Below, piece by piece: positions 1 to 6,842 of a stretch of 15,792 bases of DNA. Source of the stretch: Rhodospirillales bacterium (GTDB lineage Bacteria > Pseudomonadota > Alphaproteobacteria > UBA828); assembly GCA_026712885.1 (NCBI GenBank), contig JAPOPO010000354.1, positions 1 to 15,792 of the forward strand, given 5' to 3'. The translations under genes and the position numbers were made by a program. The notes under the pieces were generated by a model that worked only from the letters and a program-made list of their open reading frames with translations, was not told the DNA's origin and ran no database searches. Each line of letters begins with the position of its first letter. Within the stretch, counting starts at the first letter, position 1.

Positions 1-176
1 AAGAACCCGGCCCATGGGAACCTTCCAGGACCGAACCTCCATGGACCGTATCCTCTTCGCCGTCTTCAGCCACCAAAACAAATGTCAGGGAACCGCTACC
101 CCATTCCCCATGACACATAAATCGTGACGTTGCCGCCCCAACATTCTCCTCATGCGTCGGGCGTGTGCGCCGGGAG

Positions 177-206
177 TTGGCCGTGGGCGGAGCCGGGCGC
201 TATAGT
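177..206 (+). promoter_or_regulatory. Putative promoter of the tRNA-Pro gene
   Basis: TTGGCC at 177-182 and TATAGT at 201-206 form a -35/-10 pair with an 18-base spacer, about 45 bases ahead of the tRNA. The -10 box is good and the -35 box is fair. The bases before it (1-176) hold no gene I can support. Confidence 0.55.
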
Positions 207-251
207 GCGCGGGAGCCTGCGGCGGCAATACGCCGCGTCATGCGGGCCGGT

Positions 252-330
<79 letters not shown>

Positions 331-375
331 AAATCAAAGGGTTAGCGGATTGCAGGGAATCAATAACAGGCTCAA

Positions 376-391
376 GTCAGCACTATGTCAG
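376..391 (+). repeat. Left copy of 16-bp terminal repeat, likely integrase arm site
   Basis: GTCAGCACTATGTCAG occurs here and, in the same orientation, at 10587-10602. Each copy lies 60-150 bases inside its attachment core. Within it GTCAG is repeated with a 6-base spacer. Short identical sites flanking both cores are what tyrosine integrases bind with their N-terminal domain. Confidence 0.75.
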
Positions 392-438
392 CAAACGGGG
401 GCCGACGAATCGTCTACGGTCGCAAGTAGGAGCGCGAC

Positions 439-597
439 ATGCCGAGAGACGAATCGGACGCGGTAGACATTCTCACCAACGCCATGCGCGATGAAGAGGC
501 GGACCGCTCGGTCCGCGTTCTGGCAGCGGCCGCTTTTCTCCATTGGTCGACGATGGAGTCGATTGCTCGTCACTTCGACGAAGAGCGGCAAAGATGA
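439..597 (+). CDS. Small hypothetical protein, 52 aa
   Basis: An ATG at 439 follows AGGAG at 427-431 at good spacing, and the frame stays open for 52 codons to TGA at 595-597. The product begins MPRDESDAVDILTNAM, is rich in acidic and basic residues, and is probably a short helical cytoplasmic protein. No signal peptide, membrane segment or known motif is visible. Its stop overlaps the start of the next gene (ATGA, 594-597), so the two are probably co-translated. It lies next to the left attachment site, transcribed towards the head operon, where satellites often carry accessory genes. Function is unknown. Confidence 0.55.
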   Translation: MPRDESDAVDILTNAMRDEEADRSVRVLAAAAFLHWSTMESIARHFDEERQR

Positions 598-749
598 CCC
601 TGGCCACCCTTGCCATGCTCTTCGCGATCACGGCCGCGCCGGCGCCTGAGCCGGTCACGGTGTGGCTTGGCGTCGATTGCAGCAGCGGTGCCGAGCCGTT
701 CATGGTCGGCTTGCCCGATGATGTCGCGATCGGCGAGTGCGCCTATTAA
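594..749 (+). CDS. Small protein with N-terminal signal or membrane segment, 51 aa
   Basis: The start is the ATG at 594, inside the stop of the preceding gene (ATGA), which indicates translational coupling. An ATG at 543 is in frame but lacks this arrangement. Residues 1-15 (MTLATLAMLFAITAA) are hydrophobic and end in a plausible AxA-like cleavage region followed by PAPEP. The rest is a short chain with two cysteines (in VDCSSG and GECAY) that could pair outside the cytoplasm. I see no family match. A secreted or membrane-anchored accessory protein of the satellite is the simplest reading. The basic residues usual at the start of a signal peptide are missing, so export is not certain. Confidence 0.5.
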   Translation: MTLATLAMLFAITAAPAPEPVTVWLGVDCSSGAEPFMVGLPDDVAIGECAY

Positions 750-793
750 GTCAATGAGTTAGAGGAATGGACGAAATGCAAGATCAGTGCAGG

Positions 794-809
794 GTCAGTA
801 GACGGTCAG
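794..809 (+). repeat. Third GTCAG-N6-GTCAG site, ahead of the 813 gene
   Basis: GTCAG at 794-798 and again at 805-809 has the same 6-base spacing as the terminal repeats at 376-391 and 10587-10602, but a different spacer (TAGACG). It ends three bases before the possible GTG start at 813. It may be a further binding site for the integrase or AlpA-type protein; chance cannot be excluded. Confidence 0.35.
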
Positions 810-812
810 CAT

Positions 813-1178
813 GTGGGCCAAGGCATGGGCGATGACAATGGTCCGCAGGAAGCGAGTTCCCTCGAGCCGCTTCGCGTCGAAGTCCGCGACCTAAAGACCC
901 AACTCCAGAAGGCATTATACACTCAGGCCGTACTGACCCTCATCGTCACCGAATTAGCCGCGCGCACTTCAACGAATCAAGCGCTAGCCGACGACCTCCG
1001 CGCGTTGTCCCAGGTCCTTGGAGCACAGGAAGCAGGGGCAGTGTCCATCGACGCGGTTATTAGGCGCCTGTTCGACATGTACGCCTCGCGCAGCTTCGAT
1101 CTCAAAGACGTGAAGCAGGTGGTAGATGCGTTTGAGATAATGCTCCGCAACGGCAATTTCGGCAGCGGAGAGAGTTGA
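813..1178 (+). CDS. Hypothetical protein with coiled-coil segment, 121 aa
   Basis: An open frame of 121 codons ends at 1178. Residues about 17-65 look like a long helix with heptad leucines (LRVEVRDLKTQLQKAL), likely a coiled coil, followed by a second helical region to the C terminus. No enzyme motif is seen. The start is uncertain: GTG at 813 and ATG at 825 are in frame and neither has a good ribosome binding site. A short frame from ATG 776 to 835 with GAGG ahead of it overlaps this start and could be a leader. The gene converges on the end of the head operon and probably belongs to the accessory group at the left end. Function is unknown. Confidence 0.6.
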   Translation: MGQGMGDDNGPQEASSLEPLRVEVRDLKTQLQKALYTQAVLTLIVTELAARTSTNQALADDLRALSQVLGAQEAGAVSIDAVIRRLFDMYASRSFDLKDVKQVVDAFEIMLRNGNFGSGES

Positions 1179-1199
1179 TTCGCTCATCGCATGTACTCC

Positions 1200-1217
1200 C
1201 GGCGCAATTCCGCGCCG
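1200..1217. terminator. Weak bidirectional stem-loop between convergent genes
   Basis: CGGCGC (1200-1205) and GCGCCG (1212-1217) form a 6-bp stem with a 6-base loop, followed by TTT on the plus strand and AAA ahead of it. It lies in the 44-base gap between the plus-strand gene ending at 1178 and the minus-strand gene ending at 1223. The T run is short, so it is a weak terminator candidate. Confidence 0.4.
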
Positions 1218-1222
1218 TTTGC

Positions 1223-1495
1223 TCACGAGCGCCCGTTGCACTGGCGCGGGTGCGGCGGGCCGGACCGATCAGCACCATCCGGCCCGCCGCGTGCAGGCGC
1301 CCGCATCATCGTGTCCCACTTGCGTTGAACACTCTTGATGCTGCGGCCGGTCTCTGCGGCGAATCGTTGTAGGTCCGTTTCCTCGCCCTGGTACTTGCAC
1401 CGCTTCGTTCGCTCGCGTGGCGACCACACCTTGCACTGCATCAGCGCGTCGAGCTCGGCTTGAGTCCAGCGGCGCGCGATCCATTCCTTCTGCAT
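1223..1495 (-). CDS. SANT/Myb-like small protein, last gene of the head operon
   Basis: The start is ATG 1495, overlapping the stop of the zinc-ribbon gene (TGATG); a GTG three bases upstream is also possible. The product is 90 aa. Residues about 4-60 carry spaced tryptophans and a helix-loop-helix pattern (WTQAELDALMQ, then RFAAETGRSIKSVQRKWD) resembling a SANT/Myb or similar DNA-binding fold; this is a pattern judgement, not a family match. The C-terminal 30 residues are rich in G, P and R, and their codons hold a 13-bp inverted repeat. Its place in a packaging operon with no obvious small terminase makes a DNA-recognition role in packaging possible, but this is inference. Confidence 0.6.
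   Translation of the reverse strand: MQKEWIARRWTQAELDALMQCKVWSPRERTKRCKYQGEETDLQRFAAETGRSIKSVQRKWDTMMRAPARGGPDGADRSGPPHPRQCNGRS
1252..1290. repeat. Perfect 13-bp inverted repeat inside the last head-operon gene
   Basis: GCGGCGGGCCGGA (1252-1264) is fully complementary to 1278-1290, with a 13-base loop. It lies in the C-terminal codons of the SANT-like gene. RNA from either strand would form a very stable GC hairpin. No T run follows directly, so it is not a classical terminator; it may act as a 3' end stabiliser, a rho-type pause site or a protein-binding site. Confidence 0.6.
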
Positions 1496-1773
1496 CACGC
1501 CTTGTCCTCAAGCAGCTTCGTCAGCTTCAAGCTTTCGCTCGGCGAGAAGTAGGCGCCCTGGCCGGTTTTCACTGATTTCTCCAGCTTAGGCAGCACGACC
1601 GCCGCGACCCGCGCCATGCGGCGCCGGTCCCGCTGTTTGGCGCACATGACCTCGATGCACGGTTGGCAAGTTTTCTTGCCGTTGTCGTTCGGCTCGCCGC
1701 AGCGCCCGCATCGGCCCTCGACAAGCCAGCGCTCGCGCCGCGCCTTCAGATAGGCGGCCGAGTCGTAACTCAC
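1495..1773 (-). CDS. Small zinc-ribbon protein, 92 aa
   Basis: It starts with GTG at 1773, overlapping the portal stop by GTGA, so it is coupled to the portal gene. Residues about 22-39 contain two CxxC pairs (CGRC and CQPC), 11 residues apart, a classic four-cysteine zinc site. The flanks are strongly basic (KARRERW, KQRDRRRM), consistent with nucleic-acid binding. Short zinc-finger proteins of this sort are common in phage packaging regions, but I cannot assign a named family. The gene ends with TGA overlapping the start of the next gene. It could help packaging, head assembly or late gene control. Confidence 0.7.
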   Translation of the reverse strand: MSYDSAAYLKARRERWLVEGRCGRCGEPNDNGKKTCQPCIEVMCAKQRDRRRMARVAAVVLPKLEKSVKTGQGAYFSPSESLKLTKLLEDKA

Positions 1774-2846
1774 TCGGCTGGCACCAGGTGCGACAGCGCA
1801 AGCGCGCCGTCGAGCGACATGCCCGAGTCCACGAGTTGCTTGAGGAAGCGGCCACGGCCGGCCAGGTCACTCGCCATGAGCGGCGAAAAGTCGAGCATGA
1901 GGCCCGGCCGATCGAGCTTCGCCGCGAGCTCCGCCGCGATCAGCGCCCCCATCGGCTCGACTCCCAGGTGCACCCAGCGGCGTAGTGCCTCGCGCTGGGA
2001 TGTTCCCTCTGCTCGCGACTCGAGTAGGACCGCCGGCAGGTTGCACGCCGACGCTACGTCCATGAAAACCGTGCGCCGCGTCGTCTCCAGAACGTCGGGC
2101 CATTCGGCGCCGATCCGCCGCTGCTCCCAGTCGCGACGGGGGGCGCCGGCCGGCCCCTGCCCGTAGCCGGCGGCCGTCGTTTCAAGCAGGACCGCTTTGC
2201 CCCGCGCGCCGCCGATATCAGCCCGGAGCTTCGCCAAGGGGTCAGTCGAGGGGTCGCCATCGGCATCGGCGCCGGTCGGCGCCGCTTCGGCCGGCACCGG
2301 GACGATTTGAGCGGGCGATGCGCCAGCCTCATCGGCGAGTCCGGTTTCGAGCCGGCCGGCCAGGGCGCCGGTGCTTTCCGCCCACTGTAGGGGTCCGACG
2401 CCAAGCCACGGCCGCGAGGGGTCCACCGCGTAACGGCAATGCACCACGGCCTCATGCGGCACGAATTGCGTCACGTTGCCCGATGGCCCGAACAGGTCGC
2501 ACCGCGCCCACCACGAGGCCGGATCATGCCCGCCGCGGATATCCCAACTCCCGACCGGGCGGAGCATGAGCGCGCCGGCTTCCACGTCCACCAGGTGCAA
2601 CGATTCCCCGCGGCGAATCAGGTCGCGCGCGATCAGTGCCAGCACGGCCGGGGTCACGGCCGGGGTTGCCGGCTCGAGCCGGGCGCGGGCGAAGGCCCCG
2701 GCATAGAGCGCCGCGCACGACTCAAGCGCCGCCGTCGCGAGGGCATTGCGCGTGCCGGTGCCGGCCGCCCCCGCGTACAGCGCCGCAACCACCGATTCGC
2801 TGAAGCTCGCGCGGCTTTCGGTCCGACGCTGCCACGGCCACCGCAT
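1770..2846 (-). CDS. Phage portal protein (HK97-type), 358 aa
   Basis: This would be the dodecameric ring at one head vertex through which terminase pumps DNA. The ATG at 2846, giving MRWPWQRR, overlaps the stop of the connector gene (TAATG); a longer frame to 2906 adds 20 residues with no support. The N terminus, the early ESVVAALYAGAAGT and ALESCAALYAGAF segments, and the LTRRTVFMDVASACNLPAVL-like stretch near residue 265 with later HLGVEPMGALIAAEL match the HK97/SPP1 portal pattern. At 358 residues it is shorter than the usual 390-430. An acidic, proline-rich insert (about residues 195-215) separates the two halves. It follows capsid, protease and connector, whereas most phages place the portal right after terminase. 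Confidence 0.85.
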   Translation of the reverse strand: MRWPWQRRTESRASFSESVVAALYAGAAGTGTRNALATAALESCAALYAGAFARARLEPATPAVTPAVLALIARDLIRRGESLHLVDVEAGALMLRPVGSWDIRGGHDPASWWARCDLFGPSGNVTQFVPHEAVVHCRYAVDPSRPWLGVGPLQWAESTGALAGRLETGLADEAGASPAQIVPVPAEAAPTGADADGDPSTDPLAKLRADIGGARGKAVLLETTAAGYGQGPAGAPRRDWEQRRIGAEWPDVLETTRRTVFMDVASACNLPAVLLESRAEGTSQREALRRWVHLGVEPMGALIAAELAAKLDRPGLMLDFSPLMASDLAGRGRFLKQLVDSGMSLDGALALSHLVPAE

Positions 2847-3145
2847 TAGCGGATCGCCCCGGCGCGCCGCACGGTCCAAGGTGAGAGCAAACCGGCGGCA
2901 CCGCAACGCCGCCAGATCCCAGCCTCATTGCCACCGGCCGTCGCCGATGGTCCTTCGTACATAAACCCGCAAAAGCGAATAATCGCCTCGTGCGCGGTAT
3001 CGGCCGGCGCGTCCGGCGCTTGCCGATTGGCATGTTCAGTCCCGCTGCGGATTATGCGCGACAGGAATGCGTCATCGTCGACGTCGGCGCCTTCGTCGAG
3101 CCGCAACGCGAGCTTGACCGCCTCCAGGGTAGGCGCGGCGATCAT
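2846..3145 (-). CDS. Head-tail connector protein (gp6-like), 99 aa
   Basis: This would be the adaptor ring that sits under the portal and joins the head to the tail. The chosen ATG at 3145 overlaps the protease stop (ATGA); a TTG at 3151 is less likely. The start MIAAPTLEAVKLALRLDE followed by DDDAFLSRIIRSGTEHA is the helical pattern of the HK97 gp6 / Phage_connect_1 family, and the length is normal for it. The stop overlaps the portal start. It is the only connector seen: no stopper or tail-terminator gene follows, so docking to a helper tail must rest on this protein or on helper proteins. Confidence 0.78.
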   Translation of the reverse strand: MIAAPTLEAVKLALRLDEGADVDDDAFLSRIIRSGTEHANRQAPDAPADTAHEAIIRFCGFMYEGPSATAGGNEAGIWRRCGAAGLLSPWTVRRAGAIR

Positions 3146-3624
3146 AGCCAAACCCGCCGCCGCCGGGGCGCACCCTCCGCCCGGCGCGCTTCGACCTCAG
3201 ACGCGGGATAGGCCGGCGTGTCGACCACGCCGATCGCCGCGAGCGTGGCGCGCTCGATCACGCGCACGCCCGCCTCGATCCGCTCCGCCGTCACGCGCAT
3301 TTCGACACTGGCCCCGCGCATGACGCCCGCCCGCACGAGTTCAAGCACGTCATCGGCCGCGCGCGTCGCCGGCAGGTCCGCCGCGAACGCCAGGCGCTCC
3401 GCCGTATCCTCGAGCGTGAGGCCGGCTCCGATCCGGGCGAGCGGCGCCGCCCGGTCGTGCATGGCATTCAGGATCACGTCGCCGAGCGGCGCGAAGGCGC
3501 CCCGCTCGACGCGCTCGCGTCCCCAGGGCAGGCGCGCCGTGTCGCCATAGCGGACCGCGACGCCAGACAGGCGCCGGCCATCAGCATCGGCCCGGAGCTC
3601 GACATAGCGCCGCTCGGTCTTCAT
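3142..3624 (-). CDS. HK97-family prohead protease, 160 aa
   Basis: This serine protease acts inside the prohead, trimming the scaffold-like N-terminal part of the capsid protein so that the shell can mature. The start MKTERRYVELRAD, then GVAVRYGD, a histidine at 56 in NAMHDRAAPLAR, a serine at 106 in RGASVEMRV, and VVDTPAYPASEV near residue 135 are the ordered motifs of the family, with His56 and Ser106 as the expected catalytic pair. Length is normal for the protease domain. It begins nine bases after the capsid gene and its stop overlaps the connector start by ATGA. Confidence 0.9.
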   Translation of the reverse strand: MKTERRYVELRADADGRRLSGVAVRYGDTARLPWGRERVERGAFAPLGDVILNAMHDRAAPLARIGAGLTLEDTAERLAFAADLPATRAADDVLELVRAGVMRGASVEMRVTAERIEAGVRVIERATLAAIGVVDTPAYPASEVEARRAEGAPRRRRVWL

Positions 3625-3633
3625 GGCCGCGTC

Positions 3634-4875
3634 TCAGGTCACGAACTTGACGCGCTGGAAATTCGCGGTGCGGACGATGCCGAAATTCCACAGATAGACC
3701 AGCGTGAGCGCGACCTCGCCCTTTGCCGCCCCGCTGTACATGTCGCGGATCAATTGCCCGCCTTCCCAGGTCGGCGCGACGGCGGCACCTTCGATGCCCC
3801 GGCCGCGTCCGACGAACGCGGCGAAGTCGCCGTTTAGCGTGGCGGTCTCGATCTCGCCACGGCTCGTGCACGTCAGGCCGTTCGCTTTCAAGAACTGCAA
3901 GACGGTCTCGTTCTCCGCTGCAGCGTTGGCGATCGTGCTGCCCCAGAGCCGGAGCGCGCCGACGGCCAGGACGCAGCGCAGGTCTTCGACCATCGTCGCG
4001 TGAATCCCGTCCACCATCGCCATGAACGGTGCCAGCGAGCCGGCCGCCGTGACCTTCTCCGCCTGCGTGATTTCGTGCTCGGTAATGGTCGCCGTGCTGA
4101 AGCCCACGATATCGGCATCGGTGCCGGTCGCACCCGCATCGCCAAGGAATATCGCCCGGTCGACGCCCTCGGTAAGCGCCATGCGCAGGTCGCGGTTGAG
4201 CGCTTCCTCCAGCATCGGCACCCGCGCTTCGTCTTCGGTGTTGAAGACAAGCCGCACGGTGTTTCGGGTCGGCTTCAACTCGGACACGCCGATGGTCCAG
4301 GCAGCATCGGCCGCCGCTTGGGATTTGGCGCGCTGCGCTGCCGACGCGCCCGCCGTGGTAATCGGGTAGGACGCTACCCCGTCTGCCACCGACTCCATGG
4401 TGACGCCGATCCGCATCGCAGCGGTGTCGGCAAAGAGCCGGTCGAGCCATCGGCGCGGCATGGTTTGCGTGTCGACGGCCGTAGCGGCCCGTTCCTCGGG
4501 AGGCGCCAACAGCGACATGGGGAACTTGTTGCCGGGGAGCTTGATCGCGGCGTTGTACTCCGCCTCGGCGCCCGCGGCGGCGCGCTGTTCCAGGGCGGCC
4601 GTGACATAGCCCCCGGTCCGCACCTTGCCGCGCAGGGCGCGAATCTCCGCCGGCTCACCGTCGCCGTTGTTCCCGAACAGCCCGCGCGCTTCGGCCTCGT
4701 CCGCCGCTTCGGCCGTGATTGCCGCCCGCGTCTCGACCTCGATTTGCTGCATCCGCTTCGTCAGCGTGTCCAGCTCGCCGCGTTGCTCGTCCGTCAGCTC
4801 GTCCAGCGCCAGAAGCTCGTTCAGGCGCTGCCGCTTCTCGCTCGCCTCAATCGCGAGTTTCTGGCGCTTCGTCAT
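3634..4875 (-). CDS. Major capsid protein, HK97 fold, 413 aa
   Basis: This is the shell protein. Residues about 1-65 form a charged helical segment (KRQKLAIEASEKRQRLNELL onward), the delta domain that acts as built-in scaffold and is removed by the neighbouring protease. The remainder, with PMSLLAPPEE, PRRWLDRLFADTAAMRIG, a long central region and a C terminus GIVRTANFQRVKFVT, has the size and organisation of HK97-type capsids. GAGAGGG lies a few bases before ATG 4875, one of the strongest ribosome sites in the operon, fitting a protein needed in hundreds of copies. Carrying its own capsid is the key difference from satellites that remodel a helper capsid. Confidence 0.92.
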   Translation of the reverse strand: MTKRQKLAIEASEKRQRLNELLALDELTDEQRGELDTLTKRMQQIEVETRAAITAEAADEAEARGLFGNNGDGEPAEIRALRGKVRTGGYVTAALEQRAAAGAEAEYNAAIKLPGNKFPMSLLAPPEERAATAVDTQTMPRRWLDRLFADTAAMRIGVTMESVADGVASYPITTAGASAAQRAKSQAAADAAWTIGVSELKPTRNTVRLVFNTEDEARVPMLEEALNRDLRMALTEGVDRAIFLGDAGATGTDADIVGFSTATITEHEITQAEKVTAAGSLAPFMAMVDGIHATMVEDLRCVLAVGALRLWGSTIANAAAENETVLQFLKANGLTCTSRGEIETATLNGDFAAFVGRGRGIEGAAVAPTWEGGQLIRDMYSGAAKGEVALTLVYLWNFGIVRTANFQRVKFVT

Positions 4876-4884
4876 CGTTCCCTC

Positions 4885-5184
4885 TCAGGTCAGTTCGGCC
4901 GCGAAGTGGCGCCATGCCGCCACCGCAGGCGCCACCGGGCGCCGCCGCAGGCGTTCGGCGCCCTCGCGCCGCGTCTTCGCGATATGACAGCCCCGGCTAA
5001 GGGTCTGGCAGTTCGCGGGATCGTAGGGGTCTTGTGCGGGGTCGCGCTCGAGCGGCACGACATGATCGCATTCCAAGCGCCCGGACCGGCCGCAGCAGCG
5101 GCACCGCCACCCATCGCGAGCGAACACAGCGCGCCGCGTGCGCTCCCACCGGGCCCCGTCGAGCCTATGGTGCCGCCGACTCAT
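4885..5184 (-). CDS. HNH endonuclease of the packaging module, 99 aa
   Basis: Small HNH proteins next to large terminase are known in HK97-like phages to assist cutting at the packaging site. Here C28 and C31 (CRCC), D40-H41 (ECDHVVPL), N58 and H67 (GCHIAKT) give the ordered HNH motif. The family usually has four zinc cysteines ending LCxxCH; here the third is serine 63 (codon AGC), leaving C66 and a nearby C59. Metal binding may therefore be weaker, or C59 may stand in. The start overlaps the terminase stop by ATGA, so the two are made together. Most phages place it ahead of the terminase genes instead. Confidence 0.88.
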   Translation of the reverse strand: MSRRHHRLDGARWERTRRAVFARDGWRCRCCGRSGRLECDHVVPLERDPAQDPYDPANCQTLSRGCHIAKTRREGAERLRRRPVAPAVAAWRHFAAELT

Positions 5185-6680
5185 CCGACGATTGCCGAGC
5201 GCAGCGGGCGCCTGGCCGGCCGCGTGTCGGTCCGCGAGCCGAGCGCGACGGCCACAATCGCAGCCGCCGCCGCGTCGTCGCGAGCGCGAAGGCGCCGCCC
5301 GCCTTCCGAATTCTTCGCGAGCTTCGCGTTTCCGGCGGGGTCCATCACGACTCGCGCTTCGCTCATCGCGTGGCGGAGCAACAGGGACTCGACCGGCCGC
5401 ACCTTGCCCTCTAGACAGGCGCGCCGGAACGCCCGCACATCTTCCCCGCCATCTTTGTACCCCTGCCCCCGCACCGCGAAGGGCGCGAACGGAACGTGCG
5501 CCGCGTTCAGCGCGTCGTAAGCCTCAGCGTCCCGCCATCGGTCCGCCGCGATCGCGGCCGGCGCCCCGAATTTCGCGAGCGCGTGCCGGAATAACCCTTC
5601 AAGCTCGACAGCGCGCCGGCCGCACCGGAGCAATTCGCCCCGGTCCGCGCATAGCTGGTAGAGCGGCCCGACGCCATCGCGGAGTCCGCGCTCGGCAAGG
5701 CTCGGCTCCCACGGGAAAGCCGCGAGCACCTCCAGGCGCCCCGTGGCCGGCCAGAAAGCCGCAACGGCCGATTGTGCCGCCGACGTGCCCAGGTCTAATC
5801 CCCAAACCGGGCGCCCGGCGCGCGGCACGTCGCCCTCAATGCGCTGCCACGTCGACGCGTCCAACAGCGTCGCGGTCTCGACATCGGAGACGCCCATATT
5901 GAGCCGCAGCGCCTTGAAGCTCGGCAACAGGGACGAATCACGGCGCGCCGCCTTCGCCTCGCGACGAATCGCCAACTCCAGGTCCGGCATATGGTCGAGC
6001 GACGGGTTAGACCGCCTCCAGGTCGAGCGCGCGAAGGGCGAATCGCCCGGCCGCGCCGCGTGAGCCTGCGAATAATCGGCCTCGCGGAGCGCAATCGCGA
6101 AGGGGTGCGAGTCATCGGCCGGCCGGGTGCCGATCAGCAACAGTCGCGAATTCGGGATCTTGCCCGCCGCCGTTCGCAGCGCTGCCAGCATCTCCGCGAC
6201 GCGTGGCGCCGGCCATTGGGCAAGCTCGTCGCCGATGGTCAGCACGGGCGCCGCCCCGTGAAGCCGGCGCGGGTCGCTCCCCTTCACGGTCAGCCGCGCC
6301 TCGCTCGCCTTGTGAACAATCTCAGCCTTGTTGACCGAATCTTGCACCCGGAATGCGCCCGCCGCGATTTTCGGGGCGAGGAAGCGCAGTACGTGGCGAA
6401 AGACGATCCGGCCCTGTTCGTGCGAGCTCGCGACGATCAGCACTTCGCCGGCCGGCGCCGCAAGCGGCCCGTCGAGCGCCGCGCACGCAATCGCCGCCGT
6501 GAGCGTCGATTTGCCCCCGCCCCTCGCGAGCGTGAGCGCCGATTCCGACACGCCGTCCGCCAGTGCGCCGCGCAGAAAGCGCGCCTGCCAGCGCAGCACC
6601 GCGAACGGCTCCCCAGCGCGCCGCCCCTGCCCGATCACGAGGCCGCGCACATAGCGGCGGGTTCGGTCCGCCAAATTCAT
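5181..6680 (-). CDS. terL: Terminase large subunit, 499 aa
   Basis: This is the packaging motor and nuclease. The N-terminal ATPase shows a Walker A at residues 53-58 (RGGGKS), Walker B ending at D151-E152 (VLTIGDE), and a coupling-like segment LLLIGTR at about 181. The C-terminal RNase H-like nuclease has D296 (WGLDLG), D380 (IAADRW) and D468-D469 (RARDDA). Motifs and length fit HK97-type large terminases. The ATG at 6680 follows GAGGGG at a rather long spacing of about 10. It opens the packaging-head operon and follows a 206-base control region. No recognisable small terminase gene is adjacent. Confidence 0.93.
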   Translation of the reverse strand: MNLADRTRRYVRGLVIGQGRRAGEPFAVLRWQARFLRGALADGVSESALTLARGGGKSTLTAAIACAALDGPLAAPAGEVLIVASSHEQGRIVFRHVLRFLAPKIAAGAFRVQDSVNKAEIVHKASEARLTVKGSDPRRLHGAAPVLTIGDELAQWPAPRVAEMLAALRTAAGKIPNSRLLLIGTRPADDSHPFAIALREADYSQAHAARPGDSPFARSTWRRSNPSLDHMPDLELAIRREAKAARRDSSLLPSFKALRLNMGVSDVETATLLDASTWQRIEGDVPRAGRPVWGLDLGTSAAQSAVAAFWPATGRLEVLAAFPWEPSLAERGLRDGVGPLYQLCADRGELLRCGRRAVELEGLFRHALAKFGAPAAIAADRWRDAEAYDALNAAHVPFAPFAVRGQGYKDGGEDVRAFRRACLEGKVRPVESLLLRHAMSEARVVMDPAGNAKLAKNSEGGRRLRARDDAAAAAIVAVALGSRTDTRPARRPLRSAIVG

Positions 6681-6789
6681 CGCGATTTTTCCCCTCGTGA
6701 CTTGGGGCGCACGGTCGGGGCGCCGGGCGCCCTCCAGGCAACAGGGGTCCCCGTGCGTTGTGCGGTGCAGTGTGGCGTTCGCATGTGCA

Positions 6790-6821
6790 ACATTGGAACT
6801 ATTCTAATTCCAATGTGTCAA
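6790..6821 (-). promoter_or_regulatory. Dyad with TTGACA ahead of the packaging operon, putative operator/promoter
   Basis: ACATTGGAA (6790-6798) and TTCCAATGT (6808-6816) form a perfect 9-bp inverted repeat around a 9-base centre. On the minus strand TTGACA (6821-6816) abuts it as a consensus -35 box, pointing at terL 110 bases away. No convincing -10 box stands at 16-18 bases. The layout suggests a regulated promoter whose operator overlaps RNA polymerase contacts. Confidence 0.5.
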
Positions 6822-6842
6822 GCGACATTGCCGAGTTGAGAT

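Noticed and set aside
1..118. Minus-strand frame from ATG 118 running off the left edge
   Set aside because: Only 39 codons are visible, with no ribosome site and no recognisable protein pattern.
776..835. 19-codon frame with GAGG ahead of it, overlapping the start of the 121-aa gene
   Set aside because: Too short to support as a gene; mentioned only as a possible leader.
3581..4450. 289-codon frame on the minus strand
   Set aside because: It is a shifted frame within the capsid gene, full of R, H and G, with no phage or other motif.
4000..5520. 506-codon open frame on the plus strand
   Set aside because: It is antisense to the capsid, HNH and terminase genes, has an arginine- and alanine-rich composition typical of GC-rich shadows, and crosses three real genes.
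5991..6839. 282-codon plus-strand frame
   Set aside because: It is antisense to terL and its upstream control region; no recognisable domain.
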